A stretch of DNA of 51,107 nt from Desulfovibrionales bacterium (GCA_007693505.1 REDL01000098.1:1-51107), one strand, 5' to 3'; counted from the stretch's first letter, positions 27,645 to 37,543 are shown. The notes: generated by a model not told the origin, from the letters alone. A program made the numbers and translations.

Positions 27645-28237
27645 CGATCGCCGAAACGACGCAATAAAATGGAGTCCAGGTCACGCTTGGGAACATGGTG
27701 GACACCCTTGTCATCTCGCCAGTACTGGATGTTCCCTTCCTCCATCAAGCGTTCAAGCACGATCTTTTCTTTGGGGCGGCCCAGGGCAATGACCATCAGG
27801 ATATCAAATCCGGGCGGTGAGTCCAAGCATGTGGCCAGTGCGTCTTTTTTGATGGAGCATATCATGCATCCACCCAACCCCATTTCCGTCGCACCCAGGA
27901 GGATGGTCTGGGCGGCGATGCCCAAATCCCAGGCAGACGTCTTGGAATGTCGCGCATCACCAAGGACGACGATGTATCCCGCCGGACGCTCTCCTTCCTG
28001 CGGACCATCCCAGTCCTTGAGGTAGGCCGCCCAGGCCAAGTGGGTAAAAATTTGGGCATTGATCTGGGGATCCACACTGATCATATAGCGCAAAGGCTGG
28101 AGGTTGGCTGCTGAGGCGGTTAATCGAGCCGTGTCCACCAGATCTTCCAGTGTTGTCAGCGAGAGCAGGTGATTCTCGTAAAAACGCCGAAAGCTGCGGG
28201 TTCTGGAAACAAGCTCTCGCAAGGTCATCGTCTGCAC
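27641..28237 (-). CDS. Nitroreductase family protein
   Basis: A 198-residue FMN-dependent oxidoreductase. The N-terminal RTRSFRRF motif and SAANLQPLRYMI correspond to the FMN phosphate-contact regions of the family, and GLGGCMICSI to the substrate-proximal helix. The substrate is unknown. It overlaps the FAD gene by four bases, so translation is likely coupled. Confidence 0.9.
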   Translation of the reverse strand: MQTMTLRELVSRTRSFRRFYENHLLSLTTLEDLVDTARLTASAANLQPLRYMISVDPQINAQIFTHLAWAAYLKDWDGPQEGERPAGYIVVLGDARHSKTSAWDLGIAAQTILLGATEMGLGGCMICSIKKDALATCLDSPPGFDILMVIALGRPKEKIVLERLMEEGNIQYWRDDKGVHHVPKRDLDSILLRRFGDR

Positions 28238-28416
28238 TCCTTTTCAAATCCTTCTTGGTCAAGACTGTGCTTGTTGTTGGAAAACGAGTAATTACTGCTA
28301 CATGCGCAGGACATTTTTCGAATGGATTGCCAGATACAGACTTCATCAGCACTCAAATCCGAGAAAAGGGAACAACCGGCTGATCAGCGGACACAAAAGA
28401 CGCGTTGTCCGGTGAA

Positions 28417-28433
28417 ACAAAGGATGCCTTTGT
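28417..28433. other. Small hairpin downstream of the yejF-like gene
   Basis: ACAAAGG-ATG-CCTTTGT is a perfect 7-base stem with a three-base loop, in the 273-base gap between the ABC gene end (28511) and the nitroreductase start (28237). The T stretch after it on the minus strand is short (TTTC), so it is only a weak terminator candidate. Nothing else is recognised in this gap. Confidence 0.3.
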
Positions 28434-28510
28434 GGCCGCGTTGTTCCGTCAATGCCTGCTCACGACAATCGAAGCTATTTTATAGCACGGGTCGGTACGC
28501 AGGAAAAGAG

Positions 28511-30169
28511 TCAAATCGAGGGCGATTCAGTGTCCTGAGGTGTCTGCTGGCCGGCGGAAATTGTTTCCAAGTCAAACGCGGCCGCCATCAAGGACCGTGT
28601 ATAGGGATGCTTGGGCCGGGCAACGATATCCTGGGACGGACCGTGCTCGACCATCTGTCCGTGGTGCATGACCAGGATTTCATGACTCATGGCTCGCACA
28701 ACCCGCAAGTCGTGGCTGATGAACAGGTAGGCGGTTTGGTGTTCGTGTTGCAAGTCCCGAAGCAAATCAACAATCTGCGCTTGGACGGACATGTCCAGGG
28801 CTGAAGTTGGTTCATCCAGGACCAGCAATTCAGGTTTGAGGATCATGGCCCGCGCAATAGCAATGCGCTGGCGCTGGCCGCCGGAGAATTCGTGCGGATA
28901 GCGGTGGCGACTATCCGGAGACAGGCCAACTTCCTGCAAAGCCGTGGCAATGAGGGCGTCCCGTTCCTGGAGAGTGCGACCCAAACGATGAACGATCAAC
29001 CCTTCGCCAATGATTTGGGCAATGGACATTCGGGGGTTGAGGCTGCCGAAGGGGTCCTGGAAAACAATCTGCATATTCCGCCTGAGTGGACGCAGGAGAC
29101 GCGGCGACAATGTACCGATCTCCCGGCCCTGGAAAACGATACGTCCCCTGGAGGCAATCAGGCGCAACAAAGCCAGCCCCAGGGTGGTTTTGCCTGAGCC
29201 GGATTCGCCGACAACCCCCAGGGTGCGGCCGGGGTAAAGCCGGAGATCCACCCCGTTCAATGCCTTGACATACCCCTTGGTCCGCTTGAGCAGACCTTTC
29301 TTGATTGGAAACCAGACGGCGACGTCGCCCGCCGTGAGCAACGGCTCCGTGGAGGCGGGTTTGTCTTCCGGGCCTTTCTTGGGCTCGGCCTCCAGGAGGC
29401 GTCGGGTATATGGGTGCTTTGGTTCGGCGAAAACCTGATTCACCGGACCGGATTCAACAATTTGTCCTTGTTGCATCACGCAGACATCGTCGGCATTTTT
29501 ACGCACGACATGCAGATCATGGGTGATCAGGAGCATGGCCATGCCCAGGCGGTGGCGCAGATCCTTAAGCAGCGCAAGGACTTGGGCCTGGATCGTCACA
29601 TCCAGGGCTGTCGTCGGTTCATCGGCAATGAGCAGATCCGGTTTGTTGGCCAGAGCCATGGCGATCATCACTCGCTGGCACTGACCGCCGGAGAGCTGGT
29701 GAGGCCAAGAAGCCAGCTTCCGGCCAGGGTCATCCAGACCAACCAGCTCCAGAAGTTCCACCGCCCGCTCTCTGGCCTGGTCTCCCGGCATTTTCTGGTG
29801 CAGGCGCAAGGTTTCCACAATCTGCTTTTCCACCGTGTGCAAGGGATTGAGAGAACTGAGCGGTTCCTGGAAGATCATCCCGATGCGGCCTCCACGGACT
29901 GTACGCAGCATTTCTTCGGAAGCGCCCAGCAATTCCTGCCCTTCCAGTAAAATTGATCCGGACGGATGAAAGGCCAGGGGATAGGGCAGCAGTTGGACCA
30001 GGGAGAGTGCTGTGACCGACTTACCGGAACCTGACTCTCCCACCAAGGCCATGGTCCGGCCCTTGCGCAAGGTGAAGCCGACGTTTTGCACGGCGTGAAC
30101 AACGGTCCCTGAGCCGCGAAACGAGACGGACAGGTCACTGACGTGGAGCAGAGGAGCAGGGGAAGGCAT
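28511..30169 (-). CDS. yejF: ABC transporter ATP-binding protein, two fused ATPase domains (YejF-like)
   Basis: A 552-residue peptide-importer ATPase with two complete nucleotide-binding domains. Walker A GESGSGKS and signature LSGGQCQR lie in the first half; [11 protein letters not shown] and FSGGQRQR in the second. YejABEF imports peptides such as microcin C in enterobacteria. It follows yejE after 112 bases containing a heptamer repeat. The usual yejA and yejB partners are not in the window. Confidence 0.9.
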   Translation of the reverse strand: MPSPAPLLHVSDLSVSFRGSGTVVHAVQNVGFTLRKGRTMALVGESGSGKSVTALSLVQLLPYPLAFHPSGSILLEGQELLGASEEMLRTVRGGRIGMIFQEPLSSLNPLHTVEKQIVETLRLHQKMPGDQARERAVELLELVGLDDPGRKLASWPHQLSGGQCQRVMIAMALANKPDLLIADEPTTALDVTIQAQVLALLKDLRHRLGMAMLLITHDLHVVRKNADDVCVMQQGQIVESGPVNQVFAEPKHPYTRRLLEAEPKKGPEDKPASTEPLLTAGDVAVWFPIKKGLLKRTKGYVKALNGVDLRLYPGRTLGVVGESGSGKTTLGLALLRLIASRGRIVFQGREIGTLSPRLLRPLRRNMQIVFQDPFGSLNPRMSIAQIIGEGLIVHRLGRTLQERDALIATALQEVGLSPDSRHRYPHEFSGGQRQRIAIARAMILKPELLVLDEPTSALDMSVQAQIVDLLRDLQHEHQTAYLFISHDLRVVRAMSHEILVMHHGQMVEHGPSQDIVARPKHPYTRSLMAAAFDLETISAGQQTPQDTESPSI

Positions 30170-30180
30170 GGCGGTTTTGG

Positions 30181-30215
30181 CTCAGAAGTCAGAATTCGGA
30201 TGTCAGAAGTATGGG
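30181..30215. repeat. Short heptanucleotide repeat tract between yejE and yejF
   Basis: Five 7-base units (CTCAGAA, GTCAGAA, TTCGGAT, GTCAGAA, GTATGGG) lie in the yejE-yejF gap just upstream of the yejF start. Confidence 0.45.
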
Positions 30216-30281
30216 CGGATCAGCGTGTCTGCCCGGATGTCTGATGGAAAATAAAATACAGGCAAGAGAGCGGTCATTTTT

Positions 30282-31307
30282 CTAGTGCACTTTTTTTCTG
30301 GGATCAAAAGCGTCCCTGGCCGCTTCGCCAATGAAGATCAACAGGCTGAGCATGACCGCCAAAACCACAAACGCGGTGATGCCCAGCCAAGGAGCGTGGA
30401 GATTGGCCTTGCCTTGGGCCAGCAGTTCTCCCAGAGAAGGTGATCCGGGCGGGAGGCCGAAGCCCAGGAAATCCAATGACGTCAGGGTGGTGATGGAGCC
30501 GTTGAGGATGAAGGGCAGGAAGGTCAGAGTGGCCACCATGGCATTGGGAAGGATATGCCGGAACATGATGGTCGAATTGCCGACTCCCAGAGCCCGGGCT
30601 GCTCGGACATAATCAAAGTTGCGGGTGCGCAAAAATTCGGCCCGGACCACGCCCACCAGGGCCATCCAGGAAAAGAGCAGCATGATCAGCAGCAGCCACC
30701 AAAACGTCGGCTCGATCATGGCCGAGAGAATGATGATCAGGTAGAGGAGCGGCAGTCCGGACCAGATTTCCATAAATCGTTGGAAAAGTAAGTCTGTCCA
30801 GCCGCCGAAGTAGCCTTGTACCGCACCGGCGGTGATGCCGATAACCGTGCTGGAGAGCGTCAGGAGCAGACCGAAGAGCACCGAAATCCGAAATCCGTAG
30901 ATGACCCGAGCCAGGACGTCCCGACCCTGGTCATCGGTGCCCAGCAAATTCTCCCAGCTGGGCGGTGATGGGGCGGGAACAGGCAGGTCAAAATTCACGG
31001 TTCGATGGCTGTAGGCGATGGGTGGCCAGAGCATCCAGCCCTTTTCCCGGATCAGTTCCGCCACAAAGGGGTCGCGGTAATAGGCTTCTGTTGGAAAATC
31101 TCCACCAAAGGCCGTTTCCGGATAGACCTGGAAAATGGGGAAGAACCACTGGGAATCGTAACGGATCAGCAGTGGCTTTTCATTGGCGATGAATTCCGCG
31201 CCCAGAGTGGTCAGGAACAGGACCAGAAAAATCCAAAGCGACCAATAGCCACGCCGATTCTTGCGAAAATTGGCCCAGCGGCGTTGGTTAAGGGGGCTTA
31301 GCGGCAT
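30282..31307 (-). CDS. yejE: ABC transporter permease (YejE-like)
   Basis: A 341-residue inner-membrane permease. A short cytoplasmic start (NFRKNRRGYWSL), a first membrane helix and a periplasmic loop come before NLLGTDDQGRDVLARV, a hallmark of YejE/OppC permeases. Five further helices follow, with the EAA-like loop ALGVGNSTIMFRHILPNA contacting the ATPase. It starts ten bases after lpxK, inside the purC-fabI-lpxK-yejE-yejF run. Confidence 0.92.
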   Translation of the reverse strand: MPLSPLNQRRWANFRKNRRGYWSLWIFLVLFLTTLGAEFIANEKPLLIRYDSQWFFPIFQVYPETAFGGDFPTEAYYRDPFVAELIREKGWMLWPPIAYSHRTVNFDLPVPAPSPPSWENLLGTDDQGRDVLARVIYGFRISVLFGLLLTLSSTVIGITAGAVQGYFGGWTDLLFQRFMEIWSGLPLLYLIIILSAMIEPTFWWLLLIMLLFSWMALVGVVRAEFLRTRNFDYVRAARALGVGNSTIMFRHILPNAMVATLTFLPFILNGSITTLTSLDFLGFGLPPGSPSLGELLAQGKANLHAPWLGITAFVVLAVMLSLLIFIGEAARDAFDPRKKVH

Positions 31308-31317
31308 GGCTGGTCCT

Positions 31318-32454
31318 TCATGCCTGGGCTATCCGTTGTTCCAGCCAATCCTCGAATCGGGGGCCAGCGTCGCTGAACGGTGCGAACCAGACCGTCATGT
31401 CCAGGCTCCACCACTGCGGATCCTGTTCTGATGGCAGGACACCGTGGACCTTGACGGCATCTTTTGCTGTACAGACCAGATGGTTCGCATGCGCCGCCGC
31501 GGCATTTCGGGCAAGCTGAGCGATCCTTGCGGCGGAATAGGATGCATGATCGGCAAAAACGTCGAAGCGCGCTGGCCGACCTCCCAGAAAATTCGTTGCT
31601 GTATGTTCCACGGACAAGGGATCTGCCACGCCGCTGAACAGGGTATAGCGCCCTGCGGCCTGCGCGGGCAGGTTGCTCCGGTGTTCCCCGGTACGGAGAT
31701 TGGTCAAGCCCATTGGTTGCGGACCGAAAAAAAAGGTTGGCTTGGCATACTCCCCGAGGCGGGTCACAATTGTTTTCTGGAGTGACGGAGTTGCCATGAC
31801 AGGGTCCGGCAGCTTGATGAGATAGGCGTCCGCACGGGACAGGGCGGACGGGCCCTCACGCCAGGGGCCGCTGGGCACGACCTTGTTCCAGTCGTTTTCA
31901 AGGTCCGGAAGAGTCAGTAGTACCAGGTTGATGTCTCGGGCTACGGCCATATGCTGCAGGCCGTCATCCAGGAGAAAAAGGTCCGGCTTCCAGGAAGCCC
32001 AGGCCCATTTTCCGGAGCGGCTCCGCTTGGGGTCCACGACAATTTTAGATGCCGGAAAGGTACGGGCCAGAAGTAGTGGCTCGTCTCCAGCCTCTTGGGG
32101 CAAGGCATCCGGTTTGACGTGAAACGGGAGGTGGGGGGGGCGGGCTCGGTAACCGCGGGTCAGGAGAGCGCACTGCCTGTTTCGTTTCCCGGCCCAGGCG
32201 AGCAGCCAGGCGCAGACCGGGGTTTTTCCCGATCCTCCCCAGCGAAGGTTCCCCACGCTGATGCACGGCCGGGGAGGGCGCCATGCCGGAAAAAAGCCCC
32301 GGGTATACATGGTGGCGCGCAGGGCCATCATGGCCCGGTACATTGCGGCCGGAATGGAGAGAAGGCGCATGCAAAACGGCTTGATATGGCTGGAAAAGAT
32401 CGTGCCCGTGCGGAGCTGTTTGCTGCCTGACACTGCGTTGCAAAGCACGAGCAC
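31318..32454 (-). CDS. lpxK: Tetraacyldisaccharide 4'-kinase
   Basis: A 378-residue membrane-associated kinase that phosphorylates the lipid A precursor at the 4' position. The P-loop is SVGNLRWGGSGKTP and the DDGLQH motif is present, preceded by an amphipathic or hydrophobic N-terminus. The GTG at 32454 gives an N-terminal helix of typical length; an ATG at 32370 would shorten it by 28 residues. It indicates an outer membrane with lipopolysaccharide. Confidence 0.93.
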   Translation of the reverse strand: MLVLCNAVSGSKQLRTGTIFSSHIKPFCMRLLSIPAAMYRAMMALRATMYTRGFFPAWRPPRPCISVGNLRWGGSGKTPVCAWLLAWAGKRNRQCALLTRGYRARPPHLPFHVKPDALPQEAGDEPLLLARTFPASKIVVDPKRSRSGKWAWASWKPDLFLLDDGLQHMAVARDINLVLLTLPDLENDWNKVVPSGPWREGPSALSRADAYLIKLPDPVMATPSLQKTIVTRLGEYAKPTFFFGPQPMGLTNLRTGEHRSNLPAQAAGRYTLFSGVADPLSVEHTATNFLGGRPARFDVFADHASYSAARIAQLARNAAAAHANHLVCTAKDAVKVHGVLPSEQDPQWWSLDMTVWFAPFSDAGPRFEDWLEQRIAQA

Positions 32455-32476
32455 GTATGAAGAATCCCGCGCGGGA

Positions 32477-33241
32477 TCACATGCCCATGATGTTGTAGCC
32501 TGCGTCCACGTAGATGGTTTCCCCGGTGATGCAGGTAGAGAAGTCCGAGGCCAGAAACAAGGCCAAACCGGCAGCGTCTTCCTGGGTCACGTTGCGTTTG
32601 AGGGGAGCGCGCTCTTCGACATGCTTGAAAATCTGTTTCATTCCAGAAATGCCTGATGAGGCGAGGGTTTTCAACGGGCCGGAACTGATCGCATTGACCC
32701 GGACTCCCCGTTCTCCCATGTCCACGGAGAGATAGCGGACGCTGGCTTCCAAAGAGGCCTTGGCCACACCCATGACGTTGTAGTTCGGGACAACCTTCTC
32801 CGCTCCATAGTAGCTGAGGGCCATGACCGAGCCGCCTTCGGACATCTGCGGCTCAAACGCCCGACACAGGGCAACCAAAGAATAGCAGGATACATCCAGG
32901 GCCAGGGCAAAGCCGGCTCGGGAAGTATCAACATAGCGTCCGGCCAAGTCTTCCCGATTGGCAAAGGCAACGGAATGGACAAGGATATCCACGCCGCCCC
33001 ATTTTTCGGCAACAATTTCCGCGGCAGCGGTGATTTCCGCATCGCTGGTGACGTCGCAGGGGAAAATGAATTCTCCACCCAGTTCCTCACTGATGGGCTC
33101 GACGCGTTTGCGAATAGCGTCATTCACATAGTTCAGAGCAATGGAAGCACCTTGATCCTTGAAGATTTTGGCAATGGCATAGGCTATGCTGCGGTCATTG
33201 GCCACCCCAAAAATCAGTGCTTTTTTTCCGGATACGAGCAT
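32477..33241 (-). CDS. fabI: Enoyl-[acyl-carrier-protein] reductase FabI
   Basis: A 254-residue NADH-dependent short-chain reductase for the last step of fatty acid elongation. GVANDRSIAYAIAK is the FabI cofactor motif. The catalytic pair is in YNVMGVAKAS (Tyr-x6-Lys), with a second conserved Tyr in SYYGAEKVVP. It lies between purC (44-base gap) and lpxK, coupling fatty acid and lipid A synthesis. Confidence 0.96.
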   Translation of the reverse strand: MLVSGKKALIFGVANDRSIAYAIAKIFKDQGASIALNYVNDAIRKRVEPISEELGGEFIFPCDVTSDAEITAAAEIVAEKWGGVDILVHSVAFANREDLAGRYVDTSRAGFALALDVSCYSLVALCRAFEPQMSEGGSVMALSYYGAEKVVPNYNVMGVAKASLEASVRYLSVDMGERGVRVNAISSGPLKTLASSGISGMKQIFKHVEERAPLKRNVTQEDAAGLALFLASDFSTCITGETIYVDAGYNIMGM

Positions 33242-33285
33242 GCATGTCTCCTTTGGTTATGGTCGCGGACCAGCGACGGAAGTAA

Positions 33286-34185
33286 TCAGGGGAGTTCCAG
33301 GCGGTGGCCGGTGAGTATGGCGTAGGCGTCCAGGTAACGGTCGCACGTCTGCTGGACAATGTCCCGGGGGAGGCTCGGCCCCGGCGCGAGCTTGTTCCAT
33401 CCGCTTTGGGTCAGCCAATCCCTGAGAAATTGTTTATCAAAGCTGGGCTGAGAGCGACCGGGGATGTATCCGTCCTGAGGCCAGAATCGGGAGGAGTCCG
33501 GCGTCAGGACCTCGTCAATAAGCAACAGCTGGTCGTCAACAAGGCCGAACTCGAACTTGGTGTCCGCGATGATGATGCCAAGGCCTTGGGCATAATCCCT
33601 GGCTTGAGAGTAGATTTCCATGGAAAGACGTTTCACTTCAGCTAAGCGATCCTGGCCCAGAATGTTCGCGGCCCGGATCGTACTGATGTTTTCATCGTGT
33701 TCACCCATTTCAGCCTTGGTGGAGGGAGTGAACAACGGTGGAACCAGTTCCTGAGACTCCACAAGTCCCTGGGGAAGCTGGTGTCCGCAGATCATGCCGG
33801 AGGCCTGGTAGTCTTTCCAGCCTGATCCGGAGATATAGCCGCGCACAATGCACTCCAAAGGCAATGGTTTTGCCTTGCGCGCCAGCACGGATCGACCTGC
33901 CAATTGGCCAGCGTAAGGGCGGAGGACCGATGGAAAGTCGGCAACATCCGTGGCCAGAAGGTGGTTGGGGACAATACTGCGCATCCGCTTCATCCAGAAC
34001 AGGGTGATCTGGTTCAGAACGATGCCCTTATAGGGGATCGGATCGGGCAGCACAACATCAAAGGCGGACATGCGGTCCGTCGTCACGATCAGCAGAATTT
34101 CCGGTGAAATTTCGTAAATATCCCGAACCTTGCCGCGGGAAACAAGTTGTATTTCGGGAATGAAGGTGTTTTTCAGGATTTCCAT
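33286..34185 (-). CDS. purC: Phosphoribosylaminoimidazole-succinocarboxamide synthase
   Basis: A 299-residue SAICAR synthetase of purine biosynthesis (CAIR plus aspartate and ATP). Recognisable segments are SRGKVRDIYEI, PLECIVRGYISGSGWKDY, the IADTKFEFG metal and nucleotide region and LIDEVLTPDSSRFW. The length fits the roughly 300-residue subfamily. It heads a run of same-strand genes that continues to yejF. Confidence 0.97.
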   Translation of the reverse strand: MEILKNTFIPEIQLVSRGKVRDIYEISPEILLIVTTDRMSAFDVVLPDPIPYKGIVLNQITLFWMKRMRSIVPNHLLATDVADFPSVLRPYAGQLAGRSVLARKAKPLPLECIVRGYISGSGWKDYQASGMICGHQLPQGLVESQELVPPLFTPSTKAEMGEHDENISTIRAANILGQDRLAEVKRLSMEIYSQARDYAQGLGIIIADTKFEFGLVDDQLLLIDEVLTPDSSRFWPQDGYIPGRSQPSFDKQFLRDWLTQSGWNKLAPGPSLPRDIVQQTCDRYLDAYAILTGHRLELP

Positions 34186-34320
34186 CTGTAGAGAAGCTGT
34201 CGGGATAATAGGAATCTCGGTGTCCGCAGGGCCAATCCTTCGTTACAGTTTGCCGTTACGAGTTACACCTATACCCTATTTAGAATGAATGCGAAAGAGC
34301 CATGTTATTGAGCTGTCGCT

Positions 34321-35625
34321 TCAAACGTTGCGACAGTCCACGGAACGAGCATGCGCGTCCAGTCCTTCCAGGGATGCCAGGCGGGCCACGGCCTTGCCAT
34401 GCTTGGCAACATACGCGCAGGATGTCGCGATAATATTCGACTTCTTGATGAAGTTGTCCACCGAGAGCCCAGAGGCAAAACGGGCCGTACCCATTGTGGG
34501 CAGGACGTGATTCGGTCCGGCGAAGTAGTCGCCAATGGGTTCCGGACAGTGATGACCCATGAAAACGGCCCCGGCATTGCGAATCAACCCCAAAAGTTGC
34601 CATGGGTCGTCAACACAGAGTTCCAGGTGTTCCGGAGCCAGAAGATTGATCAGCCCGGCACCTGTGGGAATGTCCGGCACGGCAATCAAGGCTCCCCAGT
34701 CGGACAGGGAGACCTTGGCGGTTTCCGCCCGCGGGAGTTGGGCCAGCTGTCGGGAAAGGGCCATCTTGACATTTTCCAGCAATGGAGGGCTATTGGAGAC
34801 AAGAATGGAAGCGGCCAAGGGATCGTGCTCGGCCTGGGAGAGCAAATCCGCGGCCACCCACTCGGGATTGGCGGATTCATCGGCGAGGATGGCAATCTCA
34901 CTCGGACCGGCGATCATGTCGATGCCCACCTGGCCAACCAGCAAACGCTTGGCAGTGGTCACGTAGATGTTTCCTGGTCCGGCGATGACGTCCACCGGAG
35001 GTATGCTTCGCGTGCCATAGGCCAAGGCGGCAACAGACCAGGCACTCCCCAGGCGATAAATTTCGCAGATACCCAGCAGGGCAGCTGTGGCCAGGATGTA
35101 GGCATCCAGGGTTCCATCGGCACGAGGCGGAGAAACAACAGCAACGGCATCAACACCGGCGACCTGAGCCGGTACGGCGTTCATGATCAGGCTGGAAACC
35201 AAGGGGGTGGTACCACCCTGGCCGCCGGGTACATAGAGTCCCACACGCTCTACTGGACGGACCATCTGGCCGAGGACGGTTCCATCCGGCTTGGTCTGAA
35301 ACCAGGATCGCTGGATCTGCTGCTCATGGAAATGCCGTACATTGTCGATGGCATTTTTCAGGATAGTGAGATCCTCTTCAGGAATGGATGCCAGAGCCGC
35401 GGAGATGTCTGTCATTGGAACACGGATCCAACCTTCTTGAAAATCCGAGCAGTCGAAGCGACGGGTGTAGTCCACCAGGGCCGCATCACCCTTTTCCTGA
35501 ACCTGTGACAAGATGTCCCGAACCTGATGTTCCATGGAAAGGTCCGGGCTCCAGCGTCCCTTGAGCCAATCACTCAAGGTTGGCCAGTCGGCTCTGGATG
35601 CATAACGCAGTTCACGGCACGGCAA
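34321..35625 (-). CDS. hisD: Histidinol dehydrogenase
   Basis: A 434-residue zinc enzyme that oxidises L-histidinol to histidine in two NAD steps. GPGNIYVTTAKR, GPSEIAILAD, QAEHDPLA, PEHLEL and HVLPTMGTARF carry the conserved His, Gln and Asp ligands. The TTG at 35625 is favoured, since AAGGAG lies seven bases upstream. No other his genes are adjacent. Confidence 0.96.
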   Translation of the reverse strand: MPCRELRYASRADWPTLSDWLKGRWSPDLSMEHQVRDILSQVQEKGDAALVDYTRRFDCSDFQEGWIRVPMTDISAALASIPEEDLTILKNAIDNVRHFHEQQIQRSWFQTKPDGTVLGQMVRPVERVGLYVPGGQGGTTPLVSSLIMNAVPAQVAGVDAVAVVSPPRADGTLDAYILATAALLGICEIYRLGSAWSVAALAYGTRSIPPVDVIAGPGNIYVTTAKRLLVGQVGIDMIAGPSEIAILADESANPEWVAADLLSQAEHDPLAASILVSNSPPLLENVKMALSRQLAQLPRAETAKVSLSDWGALIAVPDIPTGAGLINLLAPEHLELCVDDPWQLLGLIRNAGAVFMGHHCPEPIGDYFAGPNHVLPTMGTARFASGLSVDNFIKKSNIIATSCAYVAKHGKAVARLASLEGLDAHARSVDCRNV

Positions 35626-35662
35626 AATGGTACTCCTTGTCTATAAAAGTCAACGTGAAGCG

Positions 35663-35693
35663 ATCTTTTTCGGCATTGCGCATCGAAAAAGAT
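35663..35693 (-). promoter_or_regulatory. Hairpin in the hisD upstream region
   Basis: ATCTTTTTCG (35663-35672) and CGAAAAAGAT (35684-35693) form a perfect 10-base stem with an 11-base loop. It lies about 38 bases upstream of the hisD start. No leader peptide with a His run is visible, so classical attenuation is not supported. Confidence 0.4.
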
Positions 35694-35750
35694 GGAAACA
35701 CACACGATTGCGCTGAGTGGTTTGTTTTGAGTCGGAACGGGAGGGTCGAG

Positions 35751-35786
35751 AAAAACAAACGGGCTTCTTTTACGAAGCCCGTTTGT
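35751..35786 (-). terminator. Rho-independent terminator of the antiporter operon
   Basis: On the minus strand, a perfect 13-base stem ACAAACGGGCTTC/GAAGCCCGTTTGT with a six-base loop is followed by a T run (35751-35755). It lies 27 bases after the last gene of the operon (stop at 35813). Confidence 0.93.
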
Positions 35787-35812
35787 CCAGGTCAATGCTT
35801 TGTACAGCGATC

Positions 35813-37543
35813 TCAGCGCCAGAGGCTCCAGGCCGCCACGGCCACGGTGACCAGCAGTGTCAAGGTTATGGGCGTGCTCAAAGGCGGTCGGTCAGTGTCC
35901 GCGTCAAAGTCACGGAGCGGGCGGTGCATGGTGCGCAGGACATGCATGGGGTCAGAGGAGAGCAGGGAAACGAAGTCGGCAAAGCGAAAGCTCAGGCGTT
36001 CCGCGGTGTCGAAAAAGACATTCACCCAGCTAATGAAGATCTGGCGCAGATAAGGGGCCAAACGGCGATAGAACCAGTCAACGTCCAGGGAGATCTTGTC
36101 CTTGGGGGTCAACTTGGCCCGAACCAGCCAGAATCCAAAAAAGGTGAAAATCAGGATCTGGGTGGTTTCCACCAGCAAGGGGATGGTGAATGGAGTAAAG
36201 ACCATGAAATAGGGCAGTTCAGCATACAGCAACCCGGGGAAAATGCCGTAAACCACACAGAGCACGGCCACGCCGGTCATGGCGGCGAACATTCCCGTGG
36301 GGATCGGTCGCACATGCGCATGGTGCGTCTTCTCTTCATGGAACCAGGTATAGTAGGGAAGCTTGATGCCAACAGAAAGAAATGTGCCCACGGAGGCGAA
36401 AATCAGCAAAAACTTGATGGCGTAGGCAGAGCTATCTCCAGCGGCGGTGATGATCATGGTCTTGCTGATGAAGCCCATGAACAGCGGAAAGCCGGAGATG
36501 GACAAGGCCCCGACCATATACAAAACCAGTACCCACTTCATTCGCGAGGCCAAGGCACCCAGTTCGCTGAGCTTGCTGGTGCCTACAGCATACAGAACGG
36601 CACCGGTGGCCATGAACATCAGGGTCTTGTAGAGAATATTGCTGAAGGCAAAGGCCGCCGCACCATTCAGGGCCAATTCCGTACCGATGCCCACGGCAAC
36701 GATCATGTACCCCACCTGACTGATGATGTGGTAGGAGAGAATCTCCCGGATATCGTTGGCTAAAAACGCGTAACTTACCCCCCAGATCGCCATGGCCACA
36801 CCCATGATCATCAGGATCGGCCATCCAGGGAAAAGAACAATGGCCACATAAACCGCGACTTTCGTGGTGAACGCGCTGAGAACACAGGCACCGGTAATGG
36901 TTGCCTTGGGGTAGGCGTCCGGCAGCCAGGCGTGCAGGGGGACCATGGCTGCGTTGATCATCACACCGAAAAACATCAGCCAGGCTGCCAGGGATTCACC
37001 TGGAGCAAAACCGTTTTCCGGCAGCAAGAGCGATCCGGTCGATTGGACATGGACGATAATGCCCGCCAACAGAAGACTGCCGCCAAACAGGTGGTACAGC
37101 AGGTAGCGCATGCCCGCCTGCTGCGAGGGTTTGGTGCGACGCGCCCAGATCAGATAGGTTGAACCGGCGGCCATGATTTCCCAGCATACCAGCAGGGTGA
37201 AGAAGTCGCCGCAAAAGGTCACACCCAATGCACCGCCGGCGTAAAGCAAGGCAGCGGCCTGCTGTCCGGTTTCACGCATATGCAGGGCATAGACCCCACA
37301 GAAAAATGCAATGAGGGCAAAAATGATCCCGAATACCCGGCTGGCCTGCGTAACCTGGAGGACCACCAGATCGTAATGGGCAAAGGGCATGGTGACCACG
37401 GTCCCCAGGGGAATGGTCAAAACGAGGATCAGCGCGGCAATGGGGAAGGCAAGGAAGGCCGCGGGACGGGCGTTCTTGGGCAATAGGGGCAGAATGATCA
37501 GCCCCAGCCACATGACAAGAACCGGAGGCAGTTCAATGGGCAT
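35813..37543 (-). CDS. Proton-conducting antiporter-like membrane subunit (NuoL/MrpA-N/MrpD family)
   Basis: A 576-residue polytopic membrane protein. Family marks are CWEIMAAGSTY (helix 5 Glu), PLHAWLPDAYPKAT and the Lys of AFTTKVAVYV in the channel helices. The C-terminal tail (about residues 480-576) is longer than in MrpD and ends in a further hydrophobic helix. It is the last gene of the operon. It may take the place of the missing NuoL-like half of MrpA. Confidence 0.88.
   Translation of the reverse strand: MPIELPPVLVMWLGLIILPLLPKNARPAAFLAFPIAALILVLTIPLGTVVTMPFAHYDLVVLQVTQASRVFGIIFALIAFFCGVYALHMRETGQQAAALLYAGGALGVTFCGDFFTLLVCWEIMAAGSTYLIWARRTKPSQQAGMRYLLYHLFGGSLLLAGIIVHVQSTGSLLLPENGFAPGESLAAWLMFFGVMINAAMVPLHAWLPDAYPKATITGACVLSAFTTKVAVYVAIVLFPGWPILMIMGVAMAIWGVSYAFLANDIREILSYHIISQVGYMIVAVGIGTELALNGAAAFAFSNILYKTLMFMATGAVLYAVGTSKLSELGALASRMKWVLVLYMVGALSISGFPLFMGFISKTMIITAAGDSSAYAIKFLLIFASVGTFLSVGIKLPYYTWFHEEKTHHAHVRPIPTGMFAAMTGVAVLCVVYGIFPGLLYAELPYFMVFTPFTIPLLVETTQILIFTFFGFWLVRAKLTPKDKISLDVDWFYRRLAPYLRQIFISWVNVFFDTAERLSFRFADFVSLLSSDPMHVLRTMHRPLRDFDADTDRPPLSTPITLTLLVTVAVAAWSLWR

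Noticed and set aside
28381-28410. GGACA...TGTCC stem as a second yejF terminator
   Set aside because: The stem is only five bases with a long loop and no T run follows.
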